The notes under the pieces were generated by a model that ran no database searches, had not been told where the DNA came from, and was given only the letters and a program-made list of their open reading frames with translations. Of a stretch of 64,000 bases of DNA, positions 48,053-56,477 are shown one piece after another. Made by a program: the position numbers and the translations under genes. Where the stretch lies: NCBI GenBank assembly GCA_018269055.1, contig JAFDVI010000007.1, positions 1-64,000 of the forward strand, in the 5' to 3' direction. Every line of letters starts with the position of its first letter. Within the stretch, counting starts at the first letter, position 1. The DNA comes from Acidobacteriota bacterium (lineage in GTDB: Bacteria; Acidobacteriota; Blastocatellia; RBC074).

Positions 48053-49165
48053 CTATTTCTTCTTTTCAAATTTGTTGGCCTTGATGTCTTGATTGAATTT
48101 GACCTTGGTCACTTTCCATTCTTCTTGCGGCTGGTTGTTCACCACGCGAACGATTTGATGCGGCATCCAGACACTTCCTTCCTGTTTGTAATCACCCAGA
48201 AAGAGTTGGTAATCCATCAGTTTCGGATCTTCCGCGTTGCCTTCACCGACAATCGTCGGACTTTGGTTCGACGTGCGTACCACTGCTCGTGGCGCCAGCG
48301 CACGATAGACCAGCATCCGAGGACGCTTCGCTATTCGATCCACCATCATCCAAACCACAAACTCATCTTTGCCCGTGATCCGAATAACATCCACTTTGCC
48401 GTCCTTCGCATCCAGCTCACGGTCGTACGTGTAATCGAAGGAAGAAGCGGCAGGAGTTCCGGCCAAAAACGCGATCAACATTCGTGAATAATCCTCTTTG
48501 ATCTGCCTCTGCGTTTCCGGCGAAGCTTCACCAATAATTCCGCCACCGCCACCGTTGGCAGGCCCTCCACCAAAACCACCTCCACCGCCACGACCTCCGC
48601 GACCGCCGCCGCCAAATCCGCCTCCACCGCCTCTGCCTGTAGCGCCACCACCGCCGGTGCCGACGGCACCGCCTCCGCCATCACCACCCAACCCGCCTCC
48701 ACCGCTGGCCCCAGCGCTTGCAAAGCCTCCGGCATCGCCCGTGGAAACCATATTCATATCGCGTTTCTGGTCCCGCCACGCCTCCGCGCCATTCGCGGTG
48801 TCAATGCGAGTCAATGTCATTTGTCCCGTATTGGTTTTGATTGTGCGCTGGTATTTATCAGGCAACAACATTTCAATTTTGATGTCGCCTTTGATTTCAC
48901 GCCCGCCCATCACAGTGCGAAACTCACCGTTGATGGCCAAACTTTTGATAGCCGACAGATTGGCCTCGCCGCCCAACGCATCTCGCGTTTGCTTCAGGAT
49001 GCTTTCCGCACGAGCCTTGTTTGCAGCCTCTGAATTGGCATTGGCTTGCGGAGTTATTTGCCCATAACCTGGATCACTAAAACAGTACAGCATCGCCAAA
49101 AGTAGCGATGCTGTCTGAAATAAACAATTGATCCGTGGTTGTAGGCCGGATTGGGTAGGTTTCAT
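48053..49165 (-). CDS. Exported protein with Gly-rich tract
   Basis: A 370-residue protein with a signal peptide (about 1-36, ending GYGQ). Residues about 45-145 look like an outer-membrane lipoprotein-sorting (LolA-like) region (IKSLAINGEFRTVMGGREIKG), and about 245-370 continue the beta-rich fold. Between them (about 153-215) lies an almost pure Gly/Ala/Arg insertion. There is no lipobox Cys. Its ATG overlaps the Spy-like gene stop by 4 bp. Function is unknown; location in an ECF sigma operon suggests an envelope role. Confidence 0.8.
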   Translation of the reverse strand: MKPTQSGLQPRINCLFQTASLLLAMLYCFSDPGYGQITPQANANSEAANKARAESILKQTRDALGGEANLSAIKSLAINGEFRTVMGGREIKGDIKIEMLLPDKYQRTIKTNTGQMTLTRIDTANGAEAWRDQKRDMNMVSTGDAGGFASAGASGGGGLGGDGGGGAVGTGGGGATGRGGGGGFGGGGRGGRGGGGGFGGGPANGGGGGIIGEASPETQRQIKEDYSRMLIAFLAGTPAASSFDYTYDRELDAKDGKVDVIRITGKDEFVVWMMVDRIAKRPRMLVYRALAPRAVVRTSNQSPTIVGEGNAEDPKLMDYQLFLGDYKQEGSVWMPHQIVRVVNNQPQEEWKVTKVKFNQDIKANKFEKKK

Positions 49166-49575
49166 TTTGTCTCCTCTGCCTTGCGACGCTCCTGCATTTC
49201 CGCATCGCGCCGGGCGTTCATCTCGTCGTATTTCTTCCGTTGTTCAGGTGTCAAAATCGCCCGAATTCGTTCCCGGGATTTTTCACGGGACTCTTTCAAT
49301 CCCGGGCATTCGTTGAATTTGCTGGGAGGAAATTCTTTCCGCATATCCGCAAAAACGCCCCGAACAGCAGCGGTTTGCTCTTCCGTCAGATTCAAATCGG
49401 CTTTCATCCGTTCCACCATATGTCCGGGACCGCGTTCGCCGCCCCGTGCCGGAGAGCCGGGTTGATTTTTCAACACCCAGAACCGATCTACCGACGCGCC
49501 CGTCACGCCGCCAAGCAGAAAGACAACCAGCATTAACAACCAAGCTTGTGTTTTAACTTTGCCAATTGCGTTCAT
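49162..49575 (-). CDS. Spy/CpxP-like periplasmic protein
   Basis: The ATG at 49575 has an AGGAG site eight bases upstream. The 137-residue protein has an N-terminal membrane or signal segment (about 9-30). A helical domain follows with the LNLTEEQTAAVRGVF and ILTPEQRKKYDEMN repeats typical of LTXXQ-motif Spy/CpxP/ZraP proteins, periplasmic chaperones and metal-responsive sensors. The charged Lys/Glu/Arg tail completes it. It lies in the ECF sigma operon, where it may act as a stress effector or part of the signal input. Confidence 0.85.
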   Translation of the reverse strand: MNAIGKVKTQAWLLMLVVFLLGGVTGASVDRFWVLKNQPGSPARGGERGPGHMVERMKADLNLTEEQTAAVRGVFADMRKEFPPSKFNECPGLKESREKSRERIRAILTPEQRKKYDEMNARRDAEMQERRKAEETK

Positions 49576-49586
49576 CGTAATCACTC

Positions 49587-50024
49587 CTAGCGTTGATTCG
49601 GTTGGGTTGAGCGTTGGTTCGACTGATAGCTATGCAAACCAATCAACGAGGCTTCAATGGCTTCTTCATCGTCTTGTAGAAACATTGGCAATCCGGCCAA
49701 GTGTTGTTCGGACGTCGCTCCCGGATTGGCGGAAGATTTGTTTCCCCACGGGTACAAATACAACGAAGAAGCCAGCGCGACAATGGCCAACAGGGCAAAA
49801 ACCGGAATTGCCTGACGAACCTGAGCCATCAATGTAAACCATGAACTGTTTTCTTCGCTCAAGCGTCGCTGCTCAGCTTCGATTCGTGCGCGGATTCTAC
49901 GAAACAGAAACGGGGATTCAGCCGCCGTATTGATTTCAGTTTCGCTGGCTTCCAGCGCCCGAAACAACTCATCGCTTAATCGGTCAAATTTGTCATCCTC
50001 AGCATTTTTTCTCATATTCCACAT
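49587..50024 (-). CDS. Membrane protein, probable anti-sigma factor of the adjacent ECF sigma
   Basis: The 145-residue protein has an N-terminal cytoplasmic helical domain (about 1-65, DKFDRLSDELFRALEASE), one membrane helix (about 73-91) and a short periplasmic tail. Size, topology and position right after an ECF sigma gene fit an anti-sigma factor. No zinc-binding HxxxCxxC motif is present, so it would be of a non-ZAS type. A TAAGGAG site precedes the start. Function is inferred from context only. Confidence 0.7.
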   Translation of the reverse strand: MWNMRKNAEDDKFDRLSDELFRALEASETEINTAAESPFLFRRIRARIEAEQRRLSEENSSWFTLMAQVRQAIPVFALLAIVALASSLYLYPWGNKSSANPGATSEQHLAGLPMFLQDDEEAIEASLIGLHSYQSNQRSTQPNQR

Positions 50025-50049
50025 AAATCACTCCTTACACGCTTGCCGT

Positions 50050-50682
50050 TCACACAAACTTTCTCAATACGCGTCTCAACCCTTGCTGAGCGCGGTGTGA
50101 ACGCATTTTTACTTTCGCGGACGTCCAACCGGTCAATTCTGCTATTTCGGCGATTGATAGTTCTTCTTGTTTGAGCAATGTCAGCACAAGCCTGTCTTCC
50201 GGCTTTAACCTCGATAAAAGCTTGGCTGAAAGATCGCGCGAAATCGTCGCTCCCTCGACATTGCTGCCCGCGCTAAGATCGCGAAGCCGCTCGATCAAAA
50301 ATTCTTCCTCTTCCTGACTTAAATCTCCCAAGCGGCTTTCTCCGCGTTTTTTGATCTTGCGCAATTCGTCGTAACAGACGTGAACCGTAATCCGTGCCAG
50401 CCAGGAAACAAAGGATTTTTCATGTCCTCCCTGGTAGCTGTTGAGCGCCAGATACGCTTTCACAAAACTGTCCTGAATGATTTCTTCCACCTGTTCACGC
50501 CGGGTGAAAAACCTGTACCCCAATCGTGAAACCAGACCGCTGTGACGTTTGAACAATTGAGCAAACGCGGACTCGTCGCCGTTGCGGGCAGCGGCAACCA
50601 ATTCGTCATCGGTCATTTCTCGAACCTGAGCCTGCGGAATTGTTTGAAACTCAGGTCCAGCGTATTCAGCCATTCGAATCAT
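50050..50682 (-). CDS. ECF-type RNA polymerase sigma factor
   Basis: A 210-residue sigma-70 family protein of the RpoE class. Region 2 (about 25-95) includes [20 protein letters not shown] and [15 protein letters not shown]. Region 4 (about 150-205) includes [45 protein letters not shown] with the HTH. It directs polymerase to envelope- or stress-type promoters. The next gene encodes its probable membrane anti-sigma factor. A second ATG at 50673 is an alternative start; neither has a clear ribosome site. Confidence 0.95.
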   Translation of the reverse strand: MIRMAEYAGPEFQTIPQAQVREMTDDELVAAARNGDESAFAQLFKRHSGLVSRLGYRFFTRREQVEEIIQDSFVKAYLALNSYQGGHEKSFVSWLARITVHVCYDELRKIKKRGESRLGDLSQEEEEFLIERLRDLSAGSNVEGATISRDLSAKLLSRLKPEDRLVLTLLKQEELSIAEIAELTGWTSAKVKMRSHRAQQGLRRVLRKFV

Positions 50683-50895
50683 TCAGTTGATCTTTCAATT
50701 GATCTCTACCAAATTCGTTCTTAAAGCTGCAATGCGGGTGCGAGAAAATCAACTCTTGCACATGCTTTAAGTCGGAAAAATTGGCGCCACGGTTACAAAA
50801 TTTTGGCCTGTGCACGTTTAACTTCATTGAAAGGCTCTATTTGCAAATCATCTTACAATGACCTGAAGCCATCACAAACACTTCAGCAGCAAGAA

Positions 50896-50924
50896 TTGAC
50901 GAATTGGCAGGCGGTAAGTATCGT
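50896..50924 (+). promoter_or_regulatory. Candidate sigma-70 promoter of the HEPN-like membrane-protein gene
   Basis: TTGACG (50896-50901) and TATCGT (50919-50924) are 17 bp apart. They lie in the 306-bp gap between the divergent sigma-factor and membrane-protein genes. The remainder of the gap shows no gene; I could not find a convincing ECF-type promoter for the sigma factor itself. Confidence 0.5.
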
Positions 50925-50988
50925 TGCGTTCGCCTATCCTTGTTAACCGTAACCGAAGCGGGAAGATGAAATTTATTGTGAGGTGAAA

Positions 50989-52263
50989 ATGCTGCCCCTA
51001 GGCGTTTTTCCAGTGACACAGATTGAGCAGGAAAAAAATCCTGTGACACAGGTTATACAACTGGTTTCTCTGCTTGAATATCTTCTAGGTTTCGTCAATC
51101 CCAATTTGCTTGGCAAAGACGGCAAACCGGCGACGGTTGGTGAACGAGTTGACGCAAATCGCGCGCTTTTCGCGAATCCGTCCGATGTGTTCTTTGGCAT
51201 AGGAGTGCGCAACAACATCGTCCATGCCAAATCCACGGACGTGACCGAGCCGGAAATCAAACGAGCTGTTGTTCATTTGCTCCGGGCTCTGCGCGAAGTC
51301 GCCAATCATCCAACTACGCAGGCCAGCATTCCGGCGACTGTTCGTCGAGAAATCTTTTCGGTAGCAGCCGACCAGGCGGCAAATGCGCCAACCAGAGCCG
51401 TCACGACATCTCAATTGCCGCCAACGCCCCCGACTCCCATTTTCGGCCAATTTGGCCAAACCGAACGAGCCGTGCCGACAGGCTCCACACCGTTGGCTGC
51501 GACTACGCCTGTTAGCGCATCGCCTTCTTTCACAACCAAAGTCACTCCGAGGCCGACCATGACCACCCAGAATGCTAACAACCGAGTTTCTACCAGAGCT
51601 ATTCGCAACGTTGCCATTCTTGTCGCAGTGCTGGCCGCCGGGTTGTTTCTGGCCAAACCAGCCTGGAACCTGACCAAAGAAAGGATTTACGGCTCCGAAG
51701 AGGACACAAAAATCATACGCACCCAGGCCGAAGCCGCGCTGAAAACCATTCAGAGAAGTTATGGCAAAAACCCTCTATTCGCGGCCAAAATCATCGAAGC
51801 TCAGACCGCCTGGCGCGACGCGGAAATCGCTTTTAATCAAGGCAAATTCAAGGAAGCCGAGCCAATCTATCGTCGAGTGTTGGCGGTCAGCGACGAACTG
51901 GCGCTGAAAGAAACCGAGCGCAAAGACGCGCAACAGTTTTTTGACGAGATGAAAAAAGCGCGCGATGCAGCGGTTGCGGCTCAAGCTCCGCAGTACGCGC
52001 CTGGACCTTGGCAGGAGGCAGAAAACTTGAGGCGATTGGCCGACACCGCCTCGAAAAACGGAGATTCGGCGACTGCAAAACAGAACGCATTGCAAGCACA
52101 ACAGAAATACGAAGAAGCAAAGATGGCGGCAGACACGGTTCCCAAGCCGGAACCCAGTCCGACGCCTCAAACATCACCGGGTACCGCGCCGACTCCACCT
52201 TCTTCCAGTTCCCCAGGCGAAGATTCTCGTGTACGCCCGCGCCCGGAATTTGACGACATCTGA
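50989..52263 (+). CDS. Membrane-spanning HEPN-like protein
   Basis: The ATG at 50989 follows a GAGGTG site. The N-terminal ~110 residues are helical and contain R74-NNIV-H79, an Rx4H motif followed by an amphipathic helix. This is the pattern of HEPN-fold RNases and their inactive relatives. A Pro/Thr-rich linker (about 135-200), one membrane helix (206-223) and a helical, TPR-like, Lys/Glu/Ala-rich region (about 230-385) follow, then a Pro/Ser-rich tail. The HEPN part would be cytoplasmic. Family not otherwise recognised; RNase activity is only a possibility. Confidence 0.75.
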   Translation: MLPLGVFPVTQIEQEKNPVTQVIQLVSLLEYLLGFVNPNLLGKDGKPATVGERVDANRALFANPSDVFFGIGVRNNIVHAKSTDVTEPEIKRAVVHLLRALREVANHPTTQASIPATVRREIFSVAADQAANAPTRAVTTSQLPPTPPTPIFGQFGQTERAVPTGSTPLAATTPVSASPSFTTKVTPRPTMTTQNANNRVSTRAIRNVAILVAVLAAGLFLAKPAWNLTKERIYGSEEDTKIIRTQAEAALKTIQRSYGKNPLFAAKIIEAQTAWRDAEIAFNQGKFKEAEPIYRRVLAVSDELALKETERKDAQQFFDEMKKARDAAVAAQAPQYAPGPWQEAENLRRLADTASKNGDSATAKQNALQAQQKYEEAKMAADTVPKPEPSPTPQTSPGTAPTPPSSSSPGEDSRVRPRPEFDDI

Positions 52264-52306
52264 TGAATCATTGAACCTGCTGTATTCAACCTTTCAGGAG
52301 GAAACC

Positions 52307-53383
52307 TTGTCCAAGACTTTTCGTAGCCATTTCACTTCACGGCGTCGCCATTTACTCTGGCTGGTTCTGTTATCCTTATTGGCCGCCGCACTTATCAATC
52401 TGGTTTCAACCACTAACGCAACCCTGAAAGTCACCATGCAAAATGTTGCTTACAAAGGCTGGCAAAATAATCTTCAACTCTCCAACGGAACCGTGGATTT
52501 GATTTTGACGCTCGACGTCGGACCGCGCGTGATTCGCTATGGCTTCGTCGGCGAACCGAACGTCTTCAAGGAGTTCGACGAACAAATCGGCAAATCCGGA
52601 GAAGATTCCTGGCAGATTCGCGGAGGCCATCGGTTGTGGCACGCGCCGGAAGATTCCGTCCGCACTTATGTTTTGGATAATTCGCCCATCAAACACGAAA
52701 AGTTGGGTGAAACCGGCGTTCGTCTGATTCAACCCGTTGAAAAACTGACCGGCATTCAAAAAGAAATTGATTTGACGCTGGATGCCGAAGGAACTGGCGT
52801 GACGTTGGTGCATCGGCTTCGCAACAAAGGAACGAAAACTGTTGAACTGGCCCCGTGGGCATTGACCGTAATGGCGCAAGGCGGCACGGCCATCATTCCG
52901 CTGCCGGAAAAAATCGCGCATCCGGGTTCGCTGGAACCGGGCGAAAAACCCGATTATCGTGGTTTCGCGCCCAACCAGCATTTGATCGTCTGGCCGTTCA
53001 CGGATTTGGCGGATCCGCGCTGGCGCTTCGGCACGCGCTACATCACGCTGCGGCAGGACAAAATGGCGAAAAAGCCGACCAAACTCGGATTGGCGCATCG
53101 CGGCGGCTGGATTGGTTATCTGAACAACGGCACGCTTTTCGTCAAAGGCTTCGATTATCAGGACGGCAAAACCTACACCGACGGCGGGAGTAACTTTGAA
53201 ACCTTTACCAACAAAGATTTTCTGGAAGTCGAGTCGCTCGGTCCGCTGCAAAAAATCGCGCCAGGCAAAGCGATTGAACACGTGGAACGCTGGCGGTTGC
53301 TGAAGGGCATGCCGAGCGAAACCACCGAAGCGACAATTGATGCCACCATTCGTCCGCGCGTGGATGCTTTTTTCAAGAAATGA
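52307..53383 (+). CDS. Exported DUF4380 protein
   Basis: The start is a TTG at 52307, six bases after a perfect AGGAGG site; the longer ATG frame from 52229 overlaps the previous gene and has no site. This gives 358 residues with a membrane/signal segment (about 12-36). The body matches DUF4380, a beta-sandwich resembling galactose mutarotase: LDVGPRVIRYGFVG, GGHRLWHAPED, LRNKGTKTVELAPWALTVMAQGG and VESLGPLQKIAPG. It may bind a carbohydrate in the periplasm. A further AGGAGG-to-TTG reliance suggests modest translation. Confidence 0.85.
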   Translation: MSKTFRSHFTSRRRHLLWLVLLSLLAAALINLVSTTNATLKVTMQNVAYKGWQNNLQLSNGTVDLILTLDVGPRVIRYGFVGEPNVFKEFDEQIGKSGEDSWQIRGGHRLWHAPEDSVRTYVLDNSPIKHEKLGETGVRLIQPVEKLTGIQKEIDLTLDAEGTGVTLVHRLRNKGTKTVELAPWALTVMAQGGTAIIPLPEKIAHPGSLEPGEKPDYRGFAPNQHLIVWPFTDLADPRWRFGTRYITLRQDKMAKKPTKLGLAHRGGWIGYLNNGTLFVKGFDYQDGKTYTDGGSNFETFTNKDFLEVESLGPLQKIAPGKAIEHVERWRLLKGMPSETTEATIDATIRPRVDAFFKK

Positions 53384-53389
53384 TTCGGT

Positions 53390-54628
53390 ATGGGCAGGAG
53401 CAAACAGGCTCAATTCGGAGGCGCACGCAAAGAGTTTGTCGTGTCGCCTCCGCTTGCCGACGAATTCCAGGTAGCTATAGCGAAGCTGCAACAGGGTGAC
53501 GCGGAAGCTTCCCTGATTCTGTTGAAAGGCTTGCTGCATCAAACCCGACCGAGCCCGCGAAATTACGACGAGATCGTGCAGGTGCTGGCGACGGCATACA
53601 AACGACGAATTGACAAATTGGTTCGAGAACGCGCTGACGACATTGTCATCAGTTCGCTGCTGCAGGAAGCGGTGGCGTTGGAGCTTCGCGGCGATCAAGT
53701 CCAGTCCCAAGACGCTCGCAATCAATTCGCTGACACCTTTCACCACCTCGCATTGATTTTCAGCCGCAATCACCAGTATTCGATTTCACTGCCGATTCTG
53801 AGAAAAGCGATTGGCATTCATCGTTGCCCGACGTATTACGTGAGCCTGACAAATGCGCTGGCATCCACCAAAGAGCGGGCGCGGTTGGAAGATTTCACTT
53901 CCGATTACAAACCTGAAGCGTTGGGCAAACACATTTTCATCGCGTGCGCACCCAAAAGTGGTTCGACTTTTCTGAAAAATGTGCTGGTTGCGGCCACCAA
54001 ATTTCGTCCGATCTTTTCGGTTTTTGCCGCACTACAAAACGAACACGATCTCGACTTACCCGTCTGGCTGAAATTCGGCACAGAAAACACCGTCACGCAA
54101 CAACACTGCCGAGCCTCGGAAGCCAACATCCAATTGATGCAAGCATTCGGCATCAAGCCAATCATTCTGGTGCGCAACATTTACGACACGGTTGTCAGCT
54201 TGCGAGATTTTTACCGGACGGGGTTTACTGAAACGACCTATTTCAGTCGCGACGATTTCGATAAGCTCAGCGAAGAGCGACAAGCCGATTTGATCATTGA
54301 TAATGTCTTGCCTTGGTATTTTCAGTTTTTTTCTTCCTGGCAGCGCGCTGAAGCTGACAATCGGCTGGAAGTTCACTGGTTGAGTTACCAGGAATTGATT
54401 AACAACAAAACCGGAACGGTTGAACAGTTGTTGCAGTTTTACGGTTTGAAGGCGGAGCGCGGCGCCATCAAAGAGGTCATTGCCACCACTGAAGCCGACG
54501 CTCGCCGCAATCGCTTCAACAAAGGCATCGTCGGACGCGGAATCACACTGGCCGCACAACAAAGAAAACGCATTGCCAAGTTGGCCGAGTATTATCCTTC
54601 GACGGATTTCACCAGCATCGGTTTGTGA
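53390..54628 (+). CDS. Sulfotransferase-domain protein
   Basis: A 412-residue cytoplasmic protein. The first ~170 residues are helical (TPR-like, unrecognised). The sulfotransferase domain (about 180-400) has the 5'-phosphosulfate loop IACAPKSGSTFLKN and the 3'-phosphate motif VRNIYDTVVSLRDFY, so it can bind PAPS. The substrate is not indicated; bacterial members sulfate carbohydrates, peptides or lipids. It starts 6 bp after DUF4380, and its stop overlaps a weak upstream GTG frame of the next gene. Confidence 0.85.
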   Translation: MGRSKQAQFGGARKEFVVSPPLADEFQVAIAKLQQGDAEASLILLKGLLHQTRPSPRNYDEIVQVLATAYKRRIDKLVRERADDIVISSLLQEAVALELRGDQVQSQDARNQFADTFHHLALIFSRNHQYSISLPILRKAIGIHRCPTYYVSLTNALASTKERARLEDFTSDYKPEALGKHIFIACAPKSGSTFLKNVLVAATKFRPIFSVFAALQNEHDLDLPVWLKFGTENTVTQQHCRASEANIQLMQAFGIKPIILVRNIYDTVVSLRDFYRTGFTETTYFSRDDFDKLSEERQADLIIDNVLPWYFQFFSSWQRAEADNRLEVHWLSYQELINNKTGTVEQLLQFYGLKAERGAIKEVIATTEADARRNRFNKGIVGRGITLAAQQRKRIAKLAEYYPSTDFTSIGL

Positions 54629-54723
54629 GCGACAGCCAAATGAATTCTTGCTCCGCGCGTGCGGCGACGAATAGAATGCGCCTCACCTTTTACAACCCCG
54701 CAAACAATTTCGTTAGGAAGCTT

Positions 54724-56001
54724 ATGACAAACAGAATTTTTGGTTTTGGGTTTGGCATGTTGCTGATGCCGCTGGTTATGGCGGCAGCCAGCCTGCCCGT
54801 CTCTGCTCAAGGCGAAAAACCCACCAAGATCCTGCGACAATTCCAGATCAATCAAATCAAGCTGCAGGAAGAATTCGAGCGAGATGTCAGCGACGGCAAA
54901 GCGCAGTTGTGGGAACTGGACTCTCGCATCGAGGCTTTCCGCCAAAAATCGGCTGGCGAACTAACCGGGTACAACATCGCGGATTGGAAAGGCGATGAAT
55001 TGCTAGCGCTGTATTCGCTGTATCAGCAAACAGAGATGTTTGCGCAAGCTGTCGGGGCCGGACGCGCCTACCTGAAATCTGATCCGAAAGCCAGAATTGC
55101 CGAATCTGTTCGTTTCGGCGTGATTCGCTCGCTGGTCGAGCTTGAGCAAATTGAAGAAGCCCAGCAACTGATGGACGACCTGTACAAGGAAATGCCGGAA
55201 ACTGTGTTTCAGGTGGCCGGGCGCATGAGTTTGCTTCGGGATTTGGTAGCAACCTGGCGCGAACGCGGGCGCTATGAGTTGGTTGCCAAATATGCGCTTC
55301 GCGGTTATGGATTACGAAGCAAACGAAACAGATCTTCAGATGAGGAAGAGCGACTGTCGGATGTGATGTTACGCGACCGGTTGACTCTGGCAGCGGAATA
55401 CGTTTCTGCCCAAGAGCATTTGGGATTCCAAAAAGAAGCCGCGGAATTTCATAAGAAAGTGCTTGAAACTGAATTTGACGAACAAGCCGTTTTGAAGCCG
55501 TTTTACGAATCGCAACTCGCCGCTGCTCGTTTAATGTTCAAGCCTGCGCCGGAACTTGCGGTGTCGTACTGGCTTCGTTCCGAGCCAACTCGACTGGCAA
55601 ATCTGCGAGGCAAAGTTGTGCTGTTGGATTTTTGGGCTGTGTGGTGCAGCGAATGTCCTGCGGCGTTTCCGCAATGGCGCGAATTTCAAAACCAATTTTC
55701 CGACAAAGGACTGGCCATCATTGGCGTCACGAAACTTTACGGACGCTCTGACACAGAAGAAGGGCTGACTCGCGAGCAGGAATTGAAGGCGTTGCTCAAC
55801 TTTCAGATCAAACATCAGCTCAATTACCCGATTGCCGTGAGCAAAATGGACGATGTGACCAACGATGAACGGTTTGTCGTCGCCAGCCTGCCAACCGTAG
55901 TTTTGATTGACCGACGCGGAAATGTCAGGCACTTTAAGCGCGGCATCGGTGAATACCGAAAGCTCAGAAAGCAGATCGAAAAGCTGATCAATGAAAAGTG
56001 A
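54724..56001 (+). CDS. Exported TlpA/ResA-like thioredoxin with helical N-domain
   Basis: The ATG at 54724 has an AGGAAG site and opens with a signal peptide (about 1-28, ending VSAQ), giving 425 residues. The N-terminal ~280 residues are helical repeats. The C-terminal thioredoxin domain (about 285-425) starts LRGKVVLLDFWAVWCSECPAAFP, with the redox pair in WCSEC, and ends with ASLPTVVLIDRRG (cis-Pro). Such proteins keep periplasmic cytochrome or other Cys residues reduced. A GTG at 54625 extends the frame but lacks a site. Confidence 0.87.
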   Translation: MTNRIFGFGFGMLLMPLVMAAASLPVSAQGEKPTKILRQFQINQIKLQEEFERDVSDGKAQLWELDSRIEAFRQKSAGELTGYNIADWKGDELLALYSLYQQTEMFAQAVGAGRAYLKSDPKARIAESVRFGVIRSLVELEQIEEAQQLMDDLYKEMPETVFQVAGRMSLLRDLVATWRERGRYELVAKYALRGYGLRSKRNRSSDEEERLSDVMLRDRLTLAAEYVSAQEHLGFQKEAAEFHKKVLETEFDEQAVLKPFYESQLAAARLMFKPAPELAVSYWLRSEPTRLANLRGKVVLLDFWAVWCSECPAAFPQWREFQNQFSDKGLAIIGVTKLYGRSDTEEGLTREQELKALLNFQIKHQLNYPIAVSKMDDVTNDERFVVASLPTVVLIDRRGNVRHFKRGIGEYRKLRKQIEKLINEK

Positions 56002-56025
56002 GACCGCCCTGTTGGAGGTGCCATT

Positions 56026-56475
56026 ATGGCGCATCAGGAGCCAAACGAGTTTCATCACCCACATCTGCCCAGTTTGCGTGTGGACAGTTTGCGCGCCCAT
56101 CGCCAAAACCAGGACGCCGTCATCCTGCCGATCGTTTATGAACTCAGCGACCCTGGTTATGCGCGAAATCCCGATTCGCTGATCATTCCGATCTCCCTGC
56201 CAATTCGGCAGGTTACAACCGTGGTCACCTCGCTGCAAAACGCGCTCGGTGAATTGGAACGAAAGCAGAACCTTGCGCTGTTGAAAAAGAAACTGGATGC
56301 TCCGCGAAAACGACCTGCCAAACCCAAGACGTCACCAACACAGCCAAAATCCGACCTCTCTTCTGCCAATCCACCAGGCAAAACCGAGCCCAACAAACAC
56401 TTGCAAACTGTAGTGCCAGCGCTGTTGTTAAGCGTAATTCTGTTGGTGGTTTTCGCCTGGATGTGTTTTCGATGA
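56026..56475 (+). CDS. Tail-anchored protein of unknown function
   Basis: The ATG follows a GGAGGTG site and gives 149 residues. The first ~75 residues are a soluble domain (RVDSLRAHRQNQDAVILPIVYEL) and about 80-130 a Lys/Pro/Ser-rich linker. A single membrane helix at the extreme C-terminus (about 127-147) ends in MCFR. Tail anchoring is rare in bacteria. The family is not recognised. It follows the thioredoxin gene by 24 bp and is convergent with gatA (2 bp apart). Confidence 0.75.
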   Translation: MAHQEPNEFHHPHLPSLRVDSLRAHRQNQDAVILPIVYELSDPGYARNPDSLIIPISLPIRQVTTVVTSLQNALGELERKQNLALLKKKLDAPRKRPAKPKTSPTQPKSDLSSANPPGKTEPNKHLQTVVPALLLSVILLVVFAWMCFR

Positions 56476-56477
56476 CC

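Noticed and set aside
48498-49067. Plus-strand Pro-rich reading frame of 189 residues
   Set aside because: It is the complement of the Gly-rich tract in the real minus-strand gene and lacks a ribosome site.
52406-53773. 455-residue minus-strand frame
   Set aside because: Antisense to the DUF4380 and sulfotransferase genes; composition is typical of a codon-bias shadow.
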